Below, piece by piece: positions 1 through 7,513 of a stretch of DNA of 9,665 nt. Origin of the DNA: JACPSX01 sp035288405 [NCBI: bacterium] (lineage in GTDB: Bacteria > JACPSX01); the NCBI GenBank assembly GCA_035288405.1, contig DATEAK010000140.1, positions 1 to 9,665 on the forward strand, in the 5' to 3' direction. Within the stretch, counting starts at the first letter, position 1; each line of letters starts with the position of its first letter. The notes beneath the pieces are model-generated. The model did no database searches and was not told where the DNA came from. It was given only the letters and a program-made list of their open reading frames with translations. The position numbers and the translations under genes were made by a program.

Positions 1-982
1 GGTCCGGGTTCTCCAAGAATTCTGTAACGGCTTGCGCCAGGCTTTCCCCGCTCAACTCTCGATCCAGAAGGACCCGGGCGCCACCGGCTTTCTCCAGAGC
101 CCTGGCATTGATCTCTTGATGATTGTGCGCAGCATGAGGGAAGGGGACCAGAACTGCCGCTTTGCCGCAAGCCGTAATCTCCGCCAGGGTGGTGGCTCCG
201 GCCCGGCAGATCACCAGATCCGCTTTTCTCAAGGGTGTTGCCATGTCTTCAAAGAAGACGCGCACGTCGGCGGCCCAACCTGCTTTTGCGTACGCTTCGG
301 AAACCCAGGGGAAATCTTTTTCCCCCGTCTGGTGAATCAGGTGGACCTCTTCTTTCATTTTCCCCAAAGCCGGGAGAGATTCCAGCACAGCCTGATTGAT
401 TCGATGAGCTCCCTGACTACCTCCAAAGATGAATACGATGAACGGGGGCCGAAAGCTCCTTTTTCCCTCGACGGCGATCAAAGAACGACGAATCGGATTG
501 CCGGTCAGGACCGCTTTGTGATGCGGTAGGTAGGCATCCGATTCAGAGAAAGAGATGGCAACCTTGCCGGCCAAACGGGAAAGGAGACGGTTCCCGAGTC
601 CGGGCAGAAGATTTTGTTCCAAGAGCAAAATCGGAATCCTCATGAGAGCGGCAGCAAGCACACAAGGGGCCGACACGTAGCCTCCACTGCCGACCACCAC
701 CTGCGGGCGTTCCCGGCGCAGAAGTTTTAAGGACTGCATGACCCCTTTGCCTAATTCCAGCAGCCCCTTGAAAGCTCGAACCCAGCCGACACCGGTAATC
801 CCTCCGGCAGAAACGAGGATCAACTTCCAACCCATTTTGGGAATCACCCGGGCTTCCAGCCCACGACTTGTCCCTACAAAGGTCACCTCAGCGGACGGAT
901 CCAGGACCTTCAACTGCTCAGCGACTGCAATTGCCGGGAAAAGATGGCCCCCGGTCCCGCCACCCGCCATAACCACCTTCAC
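1..982 (-). CDS. murG: MurG, lipid II synthase (partial, C-terminus beyond left edge)
   Basis: UDP-GlcNAc:undecaprenyl-pyrophosphoryl-MurNAc-pentapeptide GlcNAc transferase. It converts lipid I to lipid II at the inner face of the cytoplasmic membrane (family knowledge; GT28, GT-B fold). Reading from GTG at 982 gives 327 residues with no stop before the window edge. The family is usually about 355-370 residues, so roughly 30-40 are missing. Visible motifs are the N-terminal glycine loop GGGTGGH (residues 7-13), GSGGYVSAP (98-106), EQN (122-124), GNPIR (161-165), the GGSQGA loop that opens the C-terminal UDP-GlcNAc domain (187-192), RAGATTLAE (260-268) and the sugar-nucleotide-binding region PHAAHNHQ (282-289). 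GTG 982 is chosen because it keeps the first beta strand (MKVVMAGGG) and has AGGGAG 6 nt upstream; ATG 970 would remove that strand. It follows ftsW by 19 nt, the usual neighbour. The truncation comes from the window, not from a mutation. Confidence 0.96.
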   Translation of the reverse strand, partial: MKVVMAGGGTGGHLFPAIAVAEQLKVLDPSAEVTFVGTSRGLEARVIPKMGWKLILVSAGGITGVGWVRAFKGLLELGKGVMQSLKLLRRERPQVVVGSGGYVSAPCVLAAALMRIPILLLEQNLLPGLGNRLLSRLAGKVAISFSESDAYLPHHKAVLTGNPIRRSLIAVEGKRSFRPPFIVFIFGGSQGAHRINQAVLESLPALGKMKEEVHLIHQTGEKDFPWVSEAYAKAGWAADVRVFFEDMATPLRKADLVICRAGATTLAEITACGKAAVLVPFPHAAHNHQEINARALEKAGGARVLLDRELSGESLAQAVTEFLENPD

Positions 983-988
983 TCCCTT

Positions 989-994
989 CTCCCT
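989..994 (-). promoter_or_regulatory. Ribosome-binding site of murG
   Basis: AGGGAG on the minus strand lies 6 nt before GTG 982, within the 19-nt gap after the ftsW stop. It supports the GTG start over the in-frame ATG at 970. Confidence 0.6.
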
Positions 995-1001
995 GCGGCT
1001 C

Positions 1002-2096
1002 TCACCCCTGCTGGGTCCTGGAGAGATTCAGGAGAATGCCGACCATCATCAGGTTCATCACCAAAGAACTTCCCCCCATACTGACAAAGGGCAAGGCAAG
1101 CCCCTTGGTAGGCAACATCCCCATCACCACACCCATATTGATTAGAGCCTGCACGGCGATTCCCAGGGTCACACCGAAAGCCAGATAACGGCGGAAGGGC
1201 TCCCGGCAGCGCTGGGCGATTCGGAATCCCCGCCACACCAAAACGGTAAACAGGACCACGACAGCCGTAGCACCGATAAATCCAAGCTCTTCCCCGACGA
1301 CGGAAAAGATGAAGTCCGTATGGGGTTCCGGAAGATAAAAAAGTTTCTGACGCCCTTCTCCCAAACCCAGACCCCAGAAGCCCCCTTTGCCGAACGCAAG
1401 AAACGATTGGATGAGCTGAAACCCGCTGTCCTGCGGGTCGCCCCAAGGATCCAGAAAAGCCAGAATGCGGCGGCGCCGATAGGCGGTCCCTTCGATGGCA
1501 ACGTAGAGAAATGGCAGGGACATGAGACCCGTGGCCACCAGATGGGAGAGCCGGGCTCCACCCACGAGCAGAAGACTCAGAACGACGATAGCGAGCACCA
1601 AAGCAGTTCCGAGATCGGGTTCCAGGAGCAGAAGGACAAAGAAGAGGCTCAAAACCACCAGATTGGGCATATATCCAAAGGTGAAATCTTCAATCCTCTC
1701 TCCCCGCTTGTCCAGAGAGTGGGCCGTGTAGAGAATCGCCGTGAACTTCGCCAGCTCTGCGGGCTGCAACGAGACAGGCCCCAGACGAAGCCAGCGCCGG
1801 GCCCCTCCAACCTCGCGTCCAATCCACGGTATGAGGACCACGACCAAGGCAAGGAACGTGAGGACCAGGAGGGGATAAACCCATTTTCGCCACTGCTGGG
1901 GATCTGTTCTAAGAGCTGCTACAAGAAATAGGGTTCCGACGACGGCAAACACGAGTTGCCGTTTCAGATAGTAATACGGGTCCTGGAACTGCTCCAGGGC
2001 GATGGCGGCACTGGCGCTGGTCCCCATGACCAATCCAAAAGAGAGAAGCAAAGCAGCGGCGGCCAGAAGAATCAGATCTCCGGTCTTGTCGCCCAT
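1002..2096 (-). CDS. ftsW: FtsW, septal peptidoglycan glycosyltransferase (SEDS family)
   Basis: SEDS-family membrane protein of 364 aa. With FtsI it polymerises lipid II into glycan strands at the division septum (family knowledge). The hydrophobic pattern fits about ten membrane segments, beginning near residues 7-33. Diagnostic motifs are QPAELAKF (111-118), the block LPEPHTDFIFSVVGEELG (255-272) containing the Asp expected to be catalytic (D261), and LPTKGLALPFVSMGGSS (328-344). The LPTKG form favours FtsW over RodA, as does the position between murD and murG. Minor variations are QPAEL where many members have QPSEL, and VSMGGSS where VSYGGSS is common. ATG 2096 lies 1 nt after the murD stop and has AGAGGA 8 nt upstream, so translation is probably coupled to murD. 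The N-terminal cytoplasmic part is very short. Confidence 0.96.
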   Translation of the reverse strand: MGDKTGDLILLAAAALLLSFGLVMGTSASAAIALEQFQDPYYYLKRQLVFAVVGTLFLVAALRTDPQQWRKWVYPLLVLTFLALVVVLIPWIGREVGGARRWLRLGPVSLQPAELAKFTAILYTAHSLDKRGERIEDFTFGYMPNLVVLSLFFVLLLLEPDLGTALVLAIVVLSLLLVGGARLSHLVATGLMSLPFLYVAIEGTAYRRRRILAFLDPWGDPQDSGFQLIQSFLAFGKGGFWGLGLGEGRQKLFYLPEPHTDFIFSVVGEELGFIGATAVVVLFTVLVWRGFRIAQRCREPFRRYLAFGVTLGIAVQALINMGVVMGMLPTKGLALPFVSMGGSSLVMNLMMVGILLNLSRTQQG

Positions 2097-2097
2097 C

Positions 2098-3495
2098 TTA
2101 GGATTCCTCTCCGGGAAGAGCCATCACAACTTCTTTGAAAACCTTTCCTCTCTCCTCGAAGTTTAAAAACATATCGAAGCTGGCGCACGCCGGCGAGAGA
2201 AGAACAACCTCTCCGGAACGGGACCGTACCGCTGCAAGTGCGACAGCTTCTTTCAGGTCACGGGCACGGCACGTTTCCGTGAGATCTCCGAGCTCTTGGG
2301 TCATGGCGTCGGCCGCCTGGCCGATCAGGATCAGAGTCTTGACCCCCTTGGCCACCAGAGGCCTCAAGGAGCGGAAATCGGTCCCCTTTCCTTTGCCCCC
2401 GGCAATGAGGTGAACAGGGCAAGTGAAACTTTCCAGGGACTTCACCGTGGCCCCCACGTTGGTCCCCTTCGAGTCGTTGATGTAGCGTACCCCGCGGATC
2501 TGCCGCACGAACTCCATGCGGTGTTCCAACCCCCTTGCCGACGCAACAGCACAGCGCACTGCCTGCGGAGATGCACCGCAGAGGAGAGCTGCCGCGCTCG
2601 CCGCCAGCACATTTTCCAGGTTGTGAACTCCCTCGAGAGAAATTTCCTTAAGCGGCATCAAGGTTCCGTGGAAGTTGGGGAGCGAAGCCTCGATCCGATC
2701 CTCCTGCACCCATACTCCTTCCTGCAGAGGGCTGCGGCTGAATAAGAAAACTTTTCCCGGTCCCTTCCAGGTAGACACCTCCGGATCATCCCCGTTCAGT
2801 ACCAGGAAATCTTCCGGCCCCTGCTGTTTGAAGATCTTTTTCTTACAGCGAGCATACGCTTCCAGTCCGTGGTGTCGATCGATATGGTCCGGCGTCAGAT
2901 TGGTCACCACGGCGACCCAGGGGCGGAAGTCGAAAGTTCTCTCCAACTGAAAGCTGCTCACTTCAGCCACCAGAATCCGGTAAGAATTCGGTTCCAGCAG
3001 CGCCTGACTGAGGGGGCTCCCCAGGTTCCCGCCTACAAACGGCTTTAGACCTGATTCTTTCAAAATCTCTCCCACCAGAGTCGTAGTCGTGCTTTTGCCG
3101 TTCGTTCCGGTAACCGCCACAATAGGAATTTCGGTCAAGTGATAGACCATCTCGTTCTCGTCGACGACCGGGATCCCCCGGAGGCGAGCTTCCCGCAGCA
3201 ACTCCTGATCATCGGGGACTCCCGGACTGACGACGAGGAGTCTGGATTCCAGAAAGGTTTCTCTGTGGTGACCGCCCAGCTCAAGATGGATCCCGGCAAG
3301 TGCGCTTAAGCCCCCTGCATCCCATCCCAGGTCGGATACGGACCGGACATCCGTAAGGGTAACCCGGGCTCCCTTGCCGGCCAGAAGCCTCGCTGCTGCA
3401 ACCCCCGTGCGTGCCGCCCCAACCACAGTGACGGTCTGATCCTTCAACTCACCAAAGAGCTTCGTTAACTGCGTTCCCGCGATTCGGCACAGCAT
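2098..3495 (-). CDS. murD: MurD, UDP-MurNAc-L-Ala:D-glutamate ligase
   Basis: ATP-dependent cytoplasmic ligase that adds D-Glu to UDP-MurNAc-L-Ala (family knowledge). It is 465 aa from ATG 3495. Domain order is an N-terminal Rossmann-like UDP-binding domain (VTVVGAARTG, 22-31; SPGVP, 90-94), a central ATPase domain with P-loop GTNGKST (130-136), and a C-terminal ligase domain with LEHRME (323-328), NDSKGTN (340-346) and SPACASFD (434-441). The NDSKGTN and SPACASFD blocks separate MurD from MurC, MurE and MurF. The start is uncertain. GTG 3498 (GAGG 8 nt upstream), ATG 3495 (11 nt) and GTG 3507 (nothing usable upstream) are all in frame. About 20 residues precede the first beta strand, a somewhat long leader for MurD. 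The gene sits 13 nt after mraY and 1 nt before ftsW. Confidence 0.95.
   Translation of the reverse strand: MLCRIAGTQLTKLFGELKDQTVTVVGAARTGVAAARLLAGKGARVTLTDVRSVSDLGWDAGGLSALAGIHLELGGHHRETFLESRLLVVSPGVPDDQELLREARLRGIPVVDENEMVYHLTEIPIVAVTGTNGKSTTTTLVGEILKESGLKPFVGGNLGSPLSQALLEPNSYRILVAEVSSFQLERTFDFRPWVAVVTNLTPDHIDRHHGLEAYARCKKKIFKQQGPEDFLVLNGDDPEVSTWKGPGKVFLFSRSPLQEGVWVQEDRIEASLPNFHGTLMPLKEISLEGVHNLENVLAASAAALLCGASPQAVRCAVASARGLEHRMEFVRQIRGVRYINDSKGTNVGATVKSLESFTCPVHLIAGGKGKGTDFRSLRPLVAKGVKTLILIGQAADAMTQELGDLTETCRARDLKEAVALAAVRSRSGEVVLLSPACASFDMFLNFEERGKVFKEVVMALPGEES
2105..2110 (-). promoter_or_regulatory. Ribosome-binding site of ftsW inside the murD 3' end
   Basis: AGAGGA lies 8 nt before the ftsW ATG and within the last codons of murD. 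The murD stop TAA falls between it and the start, an arrangement typical of coupled translation. Confidence 0.55.
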
Positions 3496-3506
3496 CACAG
3501 GGGACA

Positions 3507-3513
3507 CCTCACC
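3507..3513 (-). promoter_or_regulatory. Ribosome-binding site of murD over the mraY stop
   Basis: GGTGAGG overlaps the mraY TGA stop (3509-3511). Its GAGG core is 8 nt from GTG 3498 and 11 nt from ATG 3495. It lies directly against GTG 3507, which argues against that upstream start. Confidence 0.45.
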
Positions 3514-4594
3514 GTAACTTCAAGGTGCTTAAGCTCAACAGAGCCAGCAAAATGGCCACAATCCAGAACCGGATCACGACCTTGTTTTCTTCCCACCCCT
3601 TTTGCTCAAAATGATGATGAATGGGGGCCATGCGGAAAACGCGCCTTCCAGTCGTCTGGAAGGAGACGACCTGTACGATGACCGAGACTGCCTCTATGAC
3701 AAAAATGCCGCCGATCACCACCAGCAGGAGTTCGTGCTTGGTTATGACCGCCATGGTTCCAAGGGCCGCACCCAGAGACAAGGCCCCCACGTCCCCCATA
3801 AACATCTGGGCCGGGTAGGCGTTAAACCAGAGGAAGCCCAGGCTCGCCCCAATCACAGAGCCTGCAAATACAGCCAGCTCTCCCGCCCCGCCGATGAAGG
3901 GAAGGTTCAGATATTCGGCAAATCCCGAGTGTCCTACGGCGTAGGCGATGATGAGGTATGAGACGGTGGCAATGATGACGGGCCCGATGGCCAGGCCGTC
4001 CAGGCCATCCGTCAGGTTCACCGCGTTGGAGGAACCTATGATCACCAGCATGACAAAGGGGATGTAGAACCATCCCAGATCCGGAAGGACACGTTTGAAG
4101 AAGGGGATGGTCACCCGAGTCGCGATGGCGAAACCCCCGTCCTGAAAATACAGGACAAGGGCCACCATGAGTCCCACGATAACCATAGCGCCCAACTTGT
4201 ACGGGGCTCTGAGGCCCTTGGAATTGTGCCGGGAAATTTTCAGGTAGTCGTCCAGGAAGCCGATGGCACCGAACCCCAGTGTGGAAAACAGCATGAGCCA
4301 AATATAGCGGTTGGTCAGGTCCGCCCACAGCAATGTGGGTAAAGTGAGGGCAATCAGGATGAGGAGGCCCCCCATGGTGGGAGTTCCCGCTTTGGAGAAG
4401 TGGGAGCGGGGGCCGTCCTCACGAATCGTCTGTCCGATTTGCCTGCGGCGCAACTCTGCGATGAGCCAGGGACCCACAAGGAAGCTGATGACGAGCGCGG
4501 TGATGATCGCATAGGCTGTGCGGAAGGTAATGTAGCGAAAAACGTTGAACGCCGGGATCGCATCACGAAAGGGATAAAGGAGAAGGTAAAGCAT
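3509..4594 (-). CDS. mraY: MraY, phospho-MurNAc-pentapeptide translocase
   Basis: Polytopic inner-membrane enzyme that transfers phospho-MurNAc-pentapeptide from UDP to undecaprenyl phosphate, making lipid I (family knowledge). The product is 361 aa, very close to the usual length of about 360. Visible signatures are TPTMGG (71-76), the Asp pair in DDYLK (115-119), NLTDGLDG with D196 (193-200), the loop FMGDVGALSLG with D268 (265-275), and the histidine motif APIHHHFE (323-330). These are the conserved catalytic and Mg2+-binding elements of MraY. Around ten hydrophobic segments are apparent. ATG 4594 shares its first base with the murF TGA (TGATG overlap) and has GGGGAGGG 6 nt upstream, so the start is secure. 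The region encoding residues 309-318 also holds two alternative hairpins, listed separately. Confidence 0.98.
   Translation of the reverse strand: MLYLLLYPFRDAIPAFNVFRYITFRTAYAIITALVISFLVGPWLIAELRRRQIGQTIREDGPRSHFSKAGTPTMGGLLILIALTLPTLLWADLTNRYIWLMLFSTLGFGAIGFLDDYLKISRHNSKGLRAPYKLGAMVIVGLMVALVLYFQDGGFAIATRVTIPFFKRVLPDLGWFYIPFVMLVIIGSSNAVNLTDGLDGLAIGPVIIATVSYLIIAYAVGHSGFAEYLNLPFIGGAGELAVFAGSVIGASLGFLWFNAYPAQMFMGDVGALSLGAALGTMAVITKHELLLVVIGGIFVIEAVSVIVQVVSFQTTGRRVFRMAPIHHHFEQKGWEENKVVIRFWIVAILLALLSLSTLKLR
3644..3670 (-). other. Two overlapping, mutually exclusive hairpins within mraY
   Basis: In transcript order (minus strand), GTCGTCT (3670-3664) pairs perfectly with AGACGAC (3657-3651) around a 6-nt loop. 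Sharing the same bases, CCTTCCAG (3663-3656) pairs perfectly with CTGGAAGG (3651-3644) around a 4-nt loop. The second hairpin is followed by CGCG and then TTTT (3639-3636), which gives a superficial attenuator layout. The segment encodes MraY residues 309-318, just before the conserved HHH motif, so the base pattern may only reflect coding constraint. The repeats are seen directly; a regulatory role is speculation. Confidence 0.3.
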
Positions 4595-5997
4595 CAGTGT
4601 CCCTCCCCGCCGATTCCCATAAACTCGAGAACTTTTTCCATGGCCATCCCTCGGGATCCTTTAATGAGCACCGTGTCCTGCGAGCGGAGTTGCTCCTGCA
4701 GAAGCTTGGCTGCCTCTTGATGATCGCAGAGATGCACGGCCACTTTCCCTTGGCTCCGCTCCCTGGCTTCCTCCAGAGCCCAGCGGATCTGGTCTCCGAT
4801 CCCCACCAGGACATCAATTCCCAGATCGGCCGCCAGACGGCCCACCTGGCGATGATAGGTTTCCGCATCTTCTCCCAGTTCTCTCATGTCTCCGGCCACA
4901 AAGTAGAGCTTTCCCCCTTGTCGGCTCGCCGCCAGCGTGCACAGGGCGGCTTCCATGGAACGCGGGTTGGCGTTATACGCGTCGTTCAACAGAGCAATCC
5001 CCCCGGGGAGTTTCTTCACCTGCATGCGCATGGCCGGAAACTGGACTTTTTCCAAGGCACATGCGGCTTCTTCGAGAGGGATATGAAAGGCCTCGCCCGC
5101 CGCCACCGCCGCCAGGGCGTTATGGAGATTATGTAGGCCTGGAATGGTCAGGCGAGCCGGGCAACTGCCGGCACATGTTTGCAGGATGAACTCGCTTCCT
5201 TCGATCCCCCGATCCTTGATCTGAACCGCACTCACATGCGCTTCCGGACTGAGTCCAAAGGTGAGCACCTTCCCCTTCACACGTCCTGCCAACTCCATCA
5301 CCAGAGGATCGTCCCGGTTGAGGATGGCCATCCCTTGGGGGGTTAGATGGTCCAGGAGTTCCGCTTTGGCCTCCTGCACTCCCCGTAGAGATTTCAGAAA
5401 TTCCAGGTGGGCACCGCTGATGTTGGTAAGAATGCCTATGTTGGGTAGGGCAATCTCGCACAGGCGGCGAATCTCTCCCGAGGCACTTGTCCCCATCTCC
5501 ACGACCGCCACCTGGTGGTCGGTAGAAAGATCCAGGAGAGTCAGCGGAAGTCCGATCTGGTTGTTGTAATTTCCCGAAGTTTTCAGCACTCGGAAGCGTC
5601 TTGATAACACCGCCGCAGTCATTTCCTTGGTGGTGGTCTTGCCATTACTCCCCGTGATGGCCACTAGAGGCAATCCTACCCGCTCCCGCCAAGCCCGGGC
5701 CAGACTTTGGAGAGAAACCAGTGTGTCCTCGACCAGAAAAACCGGAGGGCCGCTGTCTTCGGTTCCCATGGAAAGGGAAACATCCCGGCTCACCACGGCA
5801 CCGCCGGCTCCCCGCTCGAAAGCCAGGCCAACAAATTCATGTCCATCAAAGCGTGCTCCTGAAAGAGCCACGAACAAATTACCGGCCTGAACGGTGCGCG
5901 AATCGGTCGAAATTCCTCGGACGGTCCCGCTCAGCTTCCCCCGCAGGAGCTTTGCTTTGAGCAACGGTTGGACCTCCGCAAGGCTGATCTCAAACAC
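4594..5997 (-). CDS. murF: MurF, UDP-MurNAc-tripeptide:D-Ala-D-Ala ligase
   Basis: ATP-dependent cytoplasmic ligase that adds D-Ala-D-Ala to UDP-MurNAc-tripeptide, completing the soluble pentapeptide precursor (family knowledge). It is 467 aa, near the usual size of about 450-460. The N-terminal domain has STDSRTV (30-36) and LFVAL (41-45). The central ATPase domain has GSNGKTTTKEM (116-126), and NYNNQIGLP (143-151) is typical of MurF. The C-terminal domain has NDAYNANP (338-345) and KGSRG (446-450). NDAYNANP and NYNNQ separate it from MurE. GTG 5997 is preferred: GGAGGAG lies 10 nt upstream and the protein then begins MFEISLAEV, as expected for MurF. An in-frame TTG at 6027 would add ten charged residues and has no reason to be used. 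The gene overlaps murE by 8 nt and mraY by 1 nt. Confidence 0.97.
   Translation of the reverse strand: MFEISLAEVQPLLKAKLLRGKLSGTVRGISTDSRTVQAGNLFVALSGARFDGHEFVGLAFERGAGGAVVSRDVSLSMGTEDSGPPVFLVEDTLVSLQSLARAWRERVGLPLVAITGSNGKTTTKEMTAAVLSRRFRVLKTSGNYNNQIGLPLTLLDLSTDHQVAVVEMGTSASGEIRRLCEIALPNIGILTNISGAHLEFLKSLRGVQEAKAELLDHLTPQGMAILNRDDPLVMELAGRVKGKVLTFGLSPEAHVSAVQIKDRGIEGSEFILQTCAGSCPARLTIPGLHNLHNALAAVAAGEAFHIPLEEAACALEKVQFPAMRMQVKKLPGGIALLNDAYNANPRSMEAALCTLAASRQGGKLYFVAGDMRELGEDAETYHRQVGRLAADLGIDVLVGIGDQIRWALEEARERSQGKVAVHLCDHQEAAKLLQEQLRSQDTVLIKGSRGMAMEKVLEFMGIGGEGH
4601..4608 (-). promoter_or_regulatory. Ribosome-binding site of mraY inside the murF 3' end
   Basis: GGGGAGGG lies 6 nt before the mraY ATG and within the final codons of murF (encoding its C-terminal GIGGEGH). 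Together with the TGATG overlap it indicates coupled translation. Confidence 0.6.
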
Positions 5998-7513
5998 TTC
6001 TGCGTTTCTCCTCCGGTTTCTGTCCAACTCCGTGGCCCAGGCGCTGCTTCAGAAAATCGCGTGCCACCTGCCGGTCATCAAACGGAAAACGCCGGGCTCC
6101 GATAATCTGCTCGGTCTCATGTCCCTTTCCGGCAATCACCACCAGATCTCCCGCCGACCCTTCGGAAATGGCTCGTGCAATCGCCTCGCGTCGATCCGAA
6201 ATCCTCAGGTAGGGAACTCGCACAGAGGCCCTCTTCACCCCCACCTCGATTTCTCCAAGAATCGCCTCAGGATCCTCGCTTCTGGGATTGTCTGATGTGA
6301 GGATAACGCAATCGCCCAGTTCGGCGGCAGCTTCTCCCATCAAGGGACGCTTCCCTTTGTCCCTGTCTCCACCGCAGCCGAAGAGAACGATGAGCCGGCG
6401 AGGTTTGAGCTCGCGGGCGGTGGTCAACAGGTTCTTTAGAGCATCATCCGTGTGAGCATAATCTACGATCACACCAAAGTCCTGCCCTTCATCGACCTTT
6501 TCAAACCTTCCCGGCACACCTTCCAAGGACTCAATTCCGCGCGTGACCGCAGACAGATCCGCGCCCAGGAAATGGCAAGCTCCTGCTGCAGCAAGAATGT
6601 TCATGAGGTTATGCTTGCCGAGCAAGTGAGCGGTCAGAGGACGCTCGCCGGCAGGCGTACGAAGAATCCCCGACAACCCTCCCAGCGAGAGGCGCACATC
6701 CCGCATCATCAGATCCCCGGTTTCCCCCGCACTATACGAAAGCCGGGGAACACGGCACATCTCCAGCAACTTTCCTCCCCAGGGGTCATCCCGGTTAATC
6801 ACGGCGCTTCCGATGGGGTAGTCCGTGAACAGGAGTGCCTTAGCGTCAAAATAGCTCTCCATCGTCTGATGAAAGTCGAGATGATCCTGGCTCAAGTTGG
6901 TAAAGACCGCCGCTTGAAAGCCACACCCCCAGACTCTGTCTTGGGCCAGAGCGTGAGAGGATACTTCCATGACACAGAATTCCACGCCGCGGTTGGCCAT
7001 CTCGTCCAAACGGCTTTGAATCTCAATGGCACCGGGAGTTGTTTGCGGAGCCGGCTGCCAGTTCGAGTCAAAGCCCCAGCGCACGGTTCCGATCATTCCC
7101 GTTCTTTTTCCCGCCATTCTGAGAATCGTCTCCACCAGGAAAGCCGTAGTGGTTTTCCCGTTGGTACCTGTAATCCCAACCAACTTAAGCCTACGACTTG
7201 GATGATGCCAGAAGGCGTCGGCTACATGTCCAAGGGCTCTACGCGAGTTGGGCACACAGATACGAATCACCGAACCCGGCAAGGATGGGGCTCCCTTCTC
7301 TCCCCTTTGGTTTTCCAGGACCACCGCCGCCGCGCCTCGTGCCACAGCCTCCTGAATGTAAGCGTGCCCGTCCACACGGGTTCCCTTCACACCCACAAAG
7401 AGAGAGCCGGGAGTGACCCGCCGGGAATCATCCGTTACCCCAGAAATCTCGCACTGCAGGTCTCCCTCGACTTGACATCCATCCAGTCCTGCCAGCAGAT
7501 CGTTTAACCTCAT
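5990..7513 (-). CDS. murE: MurE, UDP-MurNAc-L-Ala-D-Glu:meso-diaminopimelate ligase
   Basis: ATP-dependent cytoplasmic ligase that adds the third stem-peptide residue (family knowledge). It is 507 aa. The N-terminal domain has TDDSRRVTPGSLFVG (27-41). The central ATPase domain has P-loop GTNGKTTT (116-123), MEVSSHAL (182-189) and a likely carbamylated Lys in YFDAK (K225). The C-terminal domain has GRFE (335-338), DYAHTDDAL (351-359), GCGGDRDKGKRP (379-390), DNPR (408-411) and GKGHE (462-466). DNPR is the established signature for meso-DAP specificity, as opposed to the L-Lys enzymes, so the stem peptide here is predicted to be meso-DAP type. ATG 7513 is preferred because it forms an ATGA overlap with the ftsI stop, has AAGGGAG 9 nt upstream, and gives the family-like start MRLNDLL. 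A GTG at 7534 would add seven residues. Confidence 0.97.
   Translation of the reverse strand: MRLNDLLAGLDGCQVEGDLQCEISGVTDDSRRVTPGSLFVGVKGTRVDGHAYIQEAVARGAAAVVLENQRGEKGAPSLPGSVIRICVPNSRRALGHVADAFWHHPSRRLKLVGITGTNGKTTTAFLVETILRMAGKRTGMIGTVRWGFDSNWQPAPQTTPGAIEIQSRLDEMANRGVEFCVMEVSSHALAQDRVWGCGFQAAVFTNLSQDHLDFHQTMESYFDAKALLFTDYPIGSAVINRDDPWGGKLLEMCRVPRLSYSAGETGDLMMRDVRLSLGGLSGILRTPAGERPLTAHLLGKHNLMNILAAAGACHFLGADLSAVTRGIESLEGVPGRFEKVDEGQDFGVIVDYAHTDDALKNLLTTARELKPRRLIVLFGCGGDRDKGKRPLMGEAAAELGDCVILTSDNPRSEDPEAILGEIEVGVKRASVRVPYLRISDRREAIARAISEGSAGDLVVIAGKGHETEQIIGARRFPFDDRQVARDFLKQRLGHGVGQKPEEKRRSV
6008..6014 (-). promoter_or_regulatory. Strong ribosome-binding site of murF inside the murE 3' end
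   Basis: GGAGGAG is close to the full anti-16S complement and lies 10 nt before GTG 5997. It encodes part of the MurE C-terminal EEKRRSV. It decides the murF start in favour of GTG 5997 over TTG 6027, which lies upstream of it. Confidence 0.65.

Noticed and set aside
1-982. murG lacking a stop codon, possible pseudogene
   Set aside because: The frame is intact through all visible MurG motifs and simply runs into the window edge.
983-1001. Possible promoter or terminator in the 19-nt ftsW-murG gap
   Set aside because: The gap is too short for either and is filled mainly by the murG ribosome-binding site. Only a weak 5-bp repeat occurs nearby at the end of ftsW, with no T run.
3986-4009. 7-bp inverted repeat (gatggcc / ggccatc) in mraY
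   Set aside because: It encodes the conserved DGLDGLAIG stretch. The repeat is explained by the Gly-Leu codon pattern and falls within chance expectation.
4594-6027. Longer murF from TTG 6027
   Set aside because: The ten extra residues are mostly charged, and the strong GGAGGAG lies downstream of that TTG, pointing to GTG 5997.
6452-7507. 351-codon open frame on the + strand opposite murE
   Set aside because: It is fully antisense to murE with its intact P-loop and DNPR motifs. The translation is Arg/His/Ser/Pro-rich with no family resemblance.
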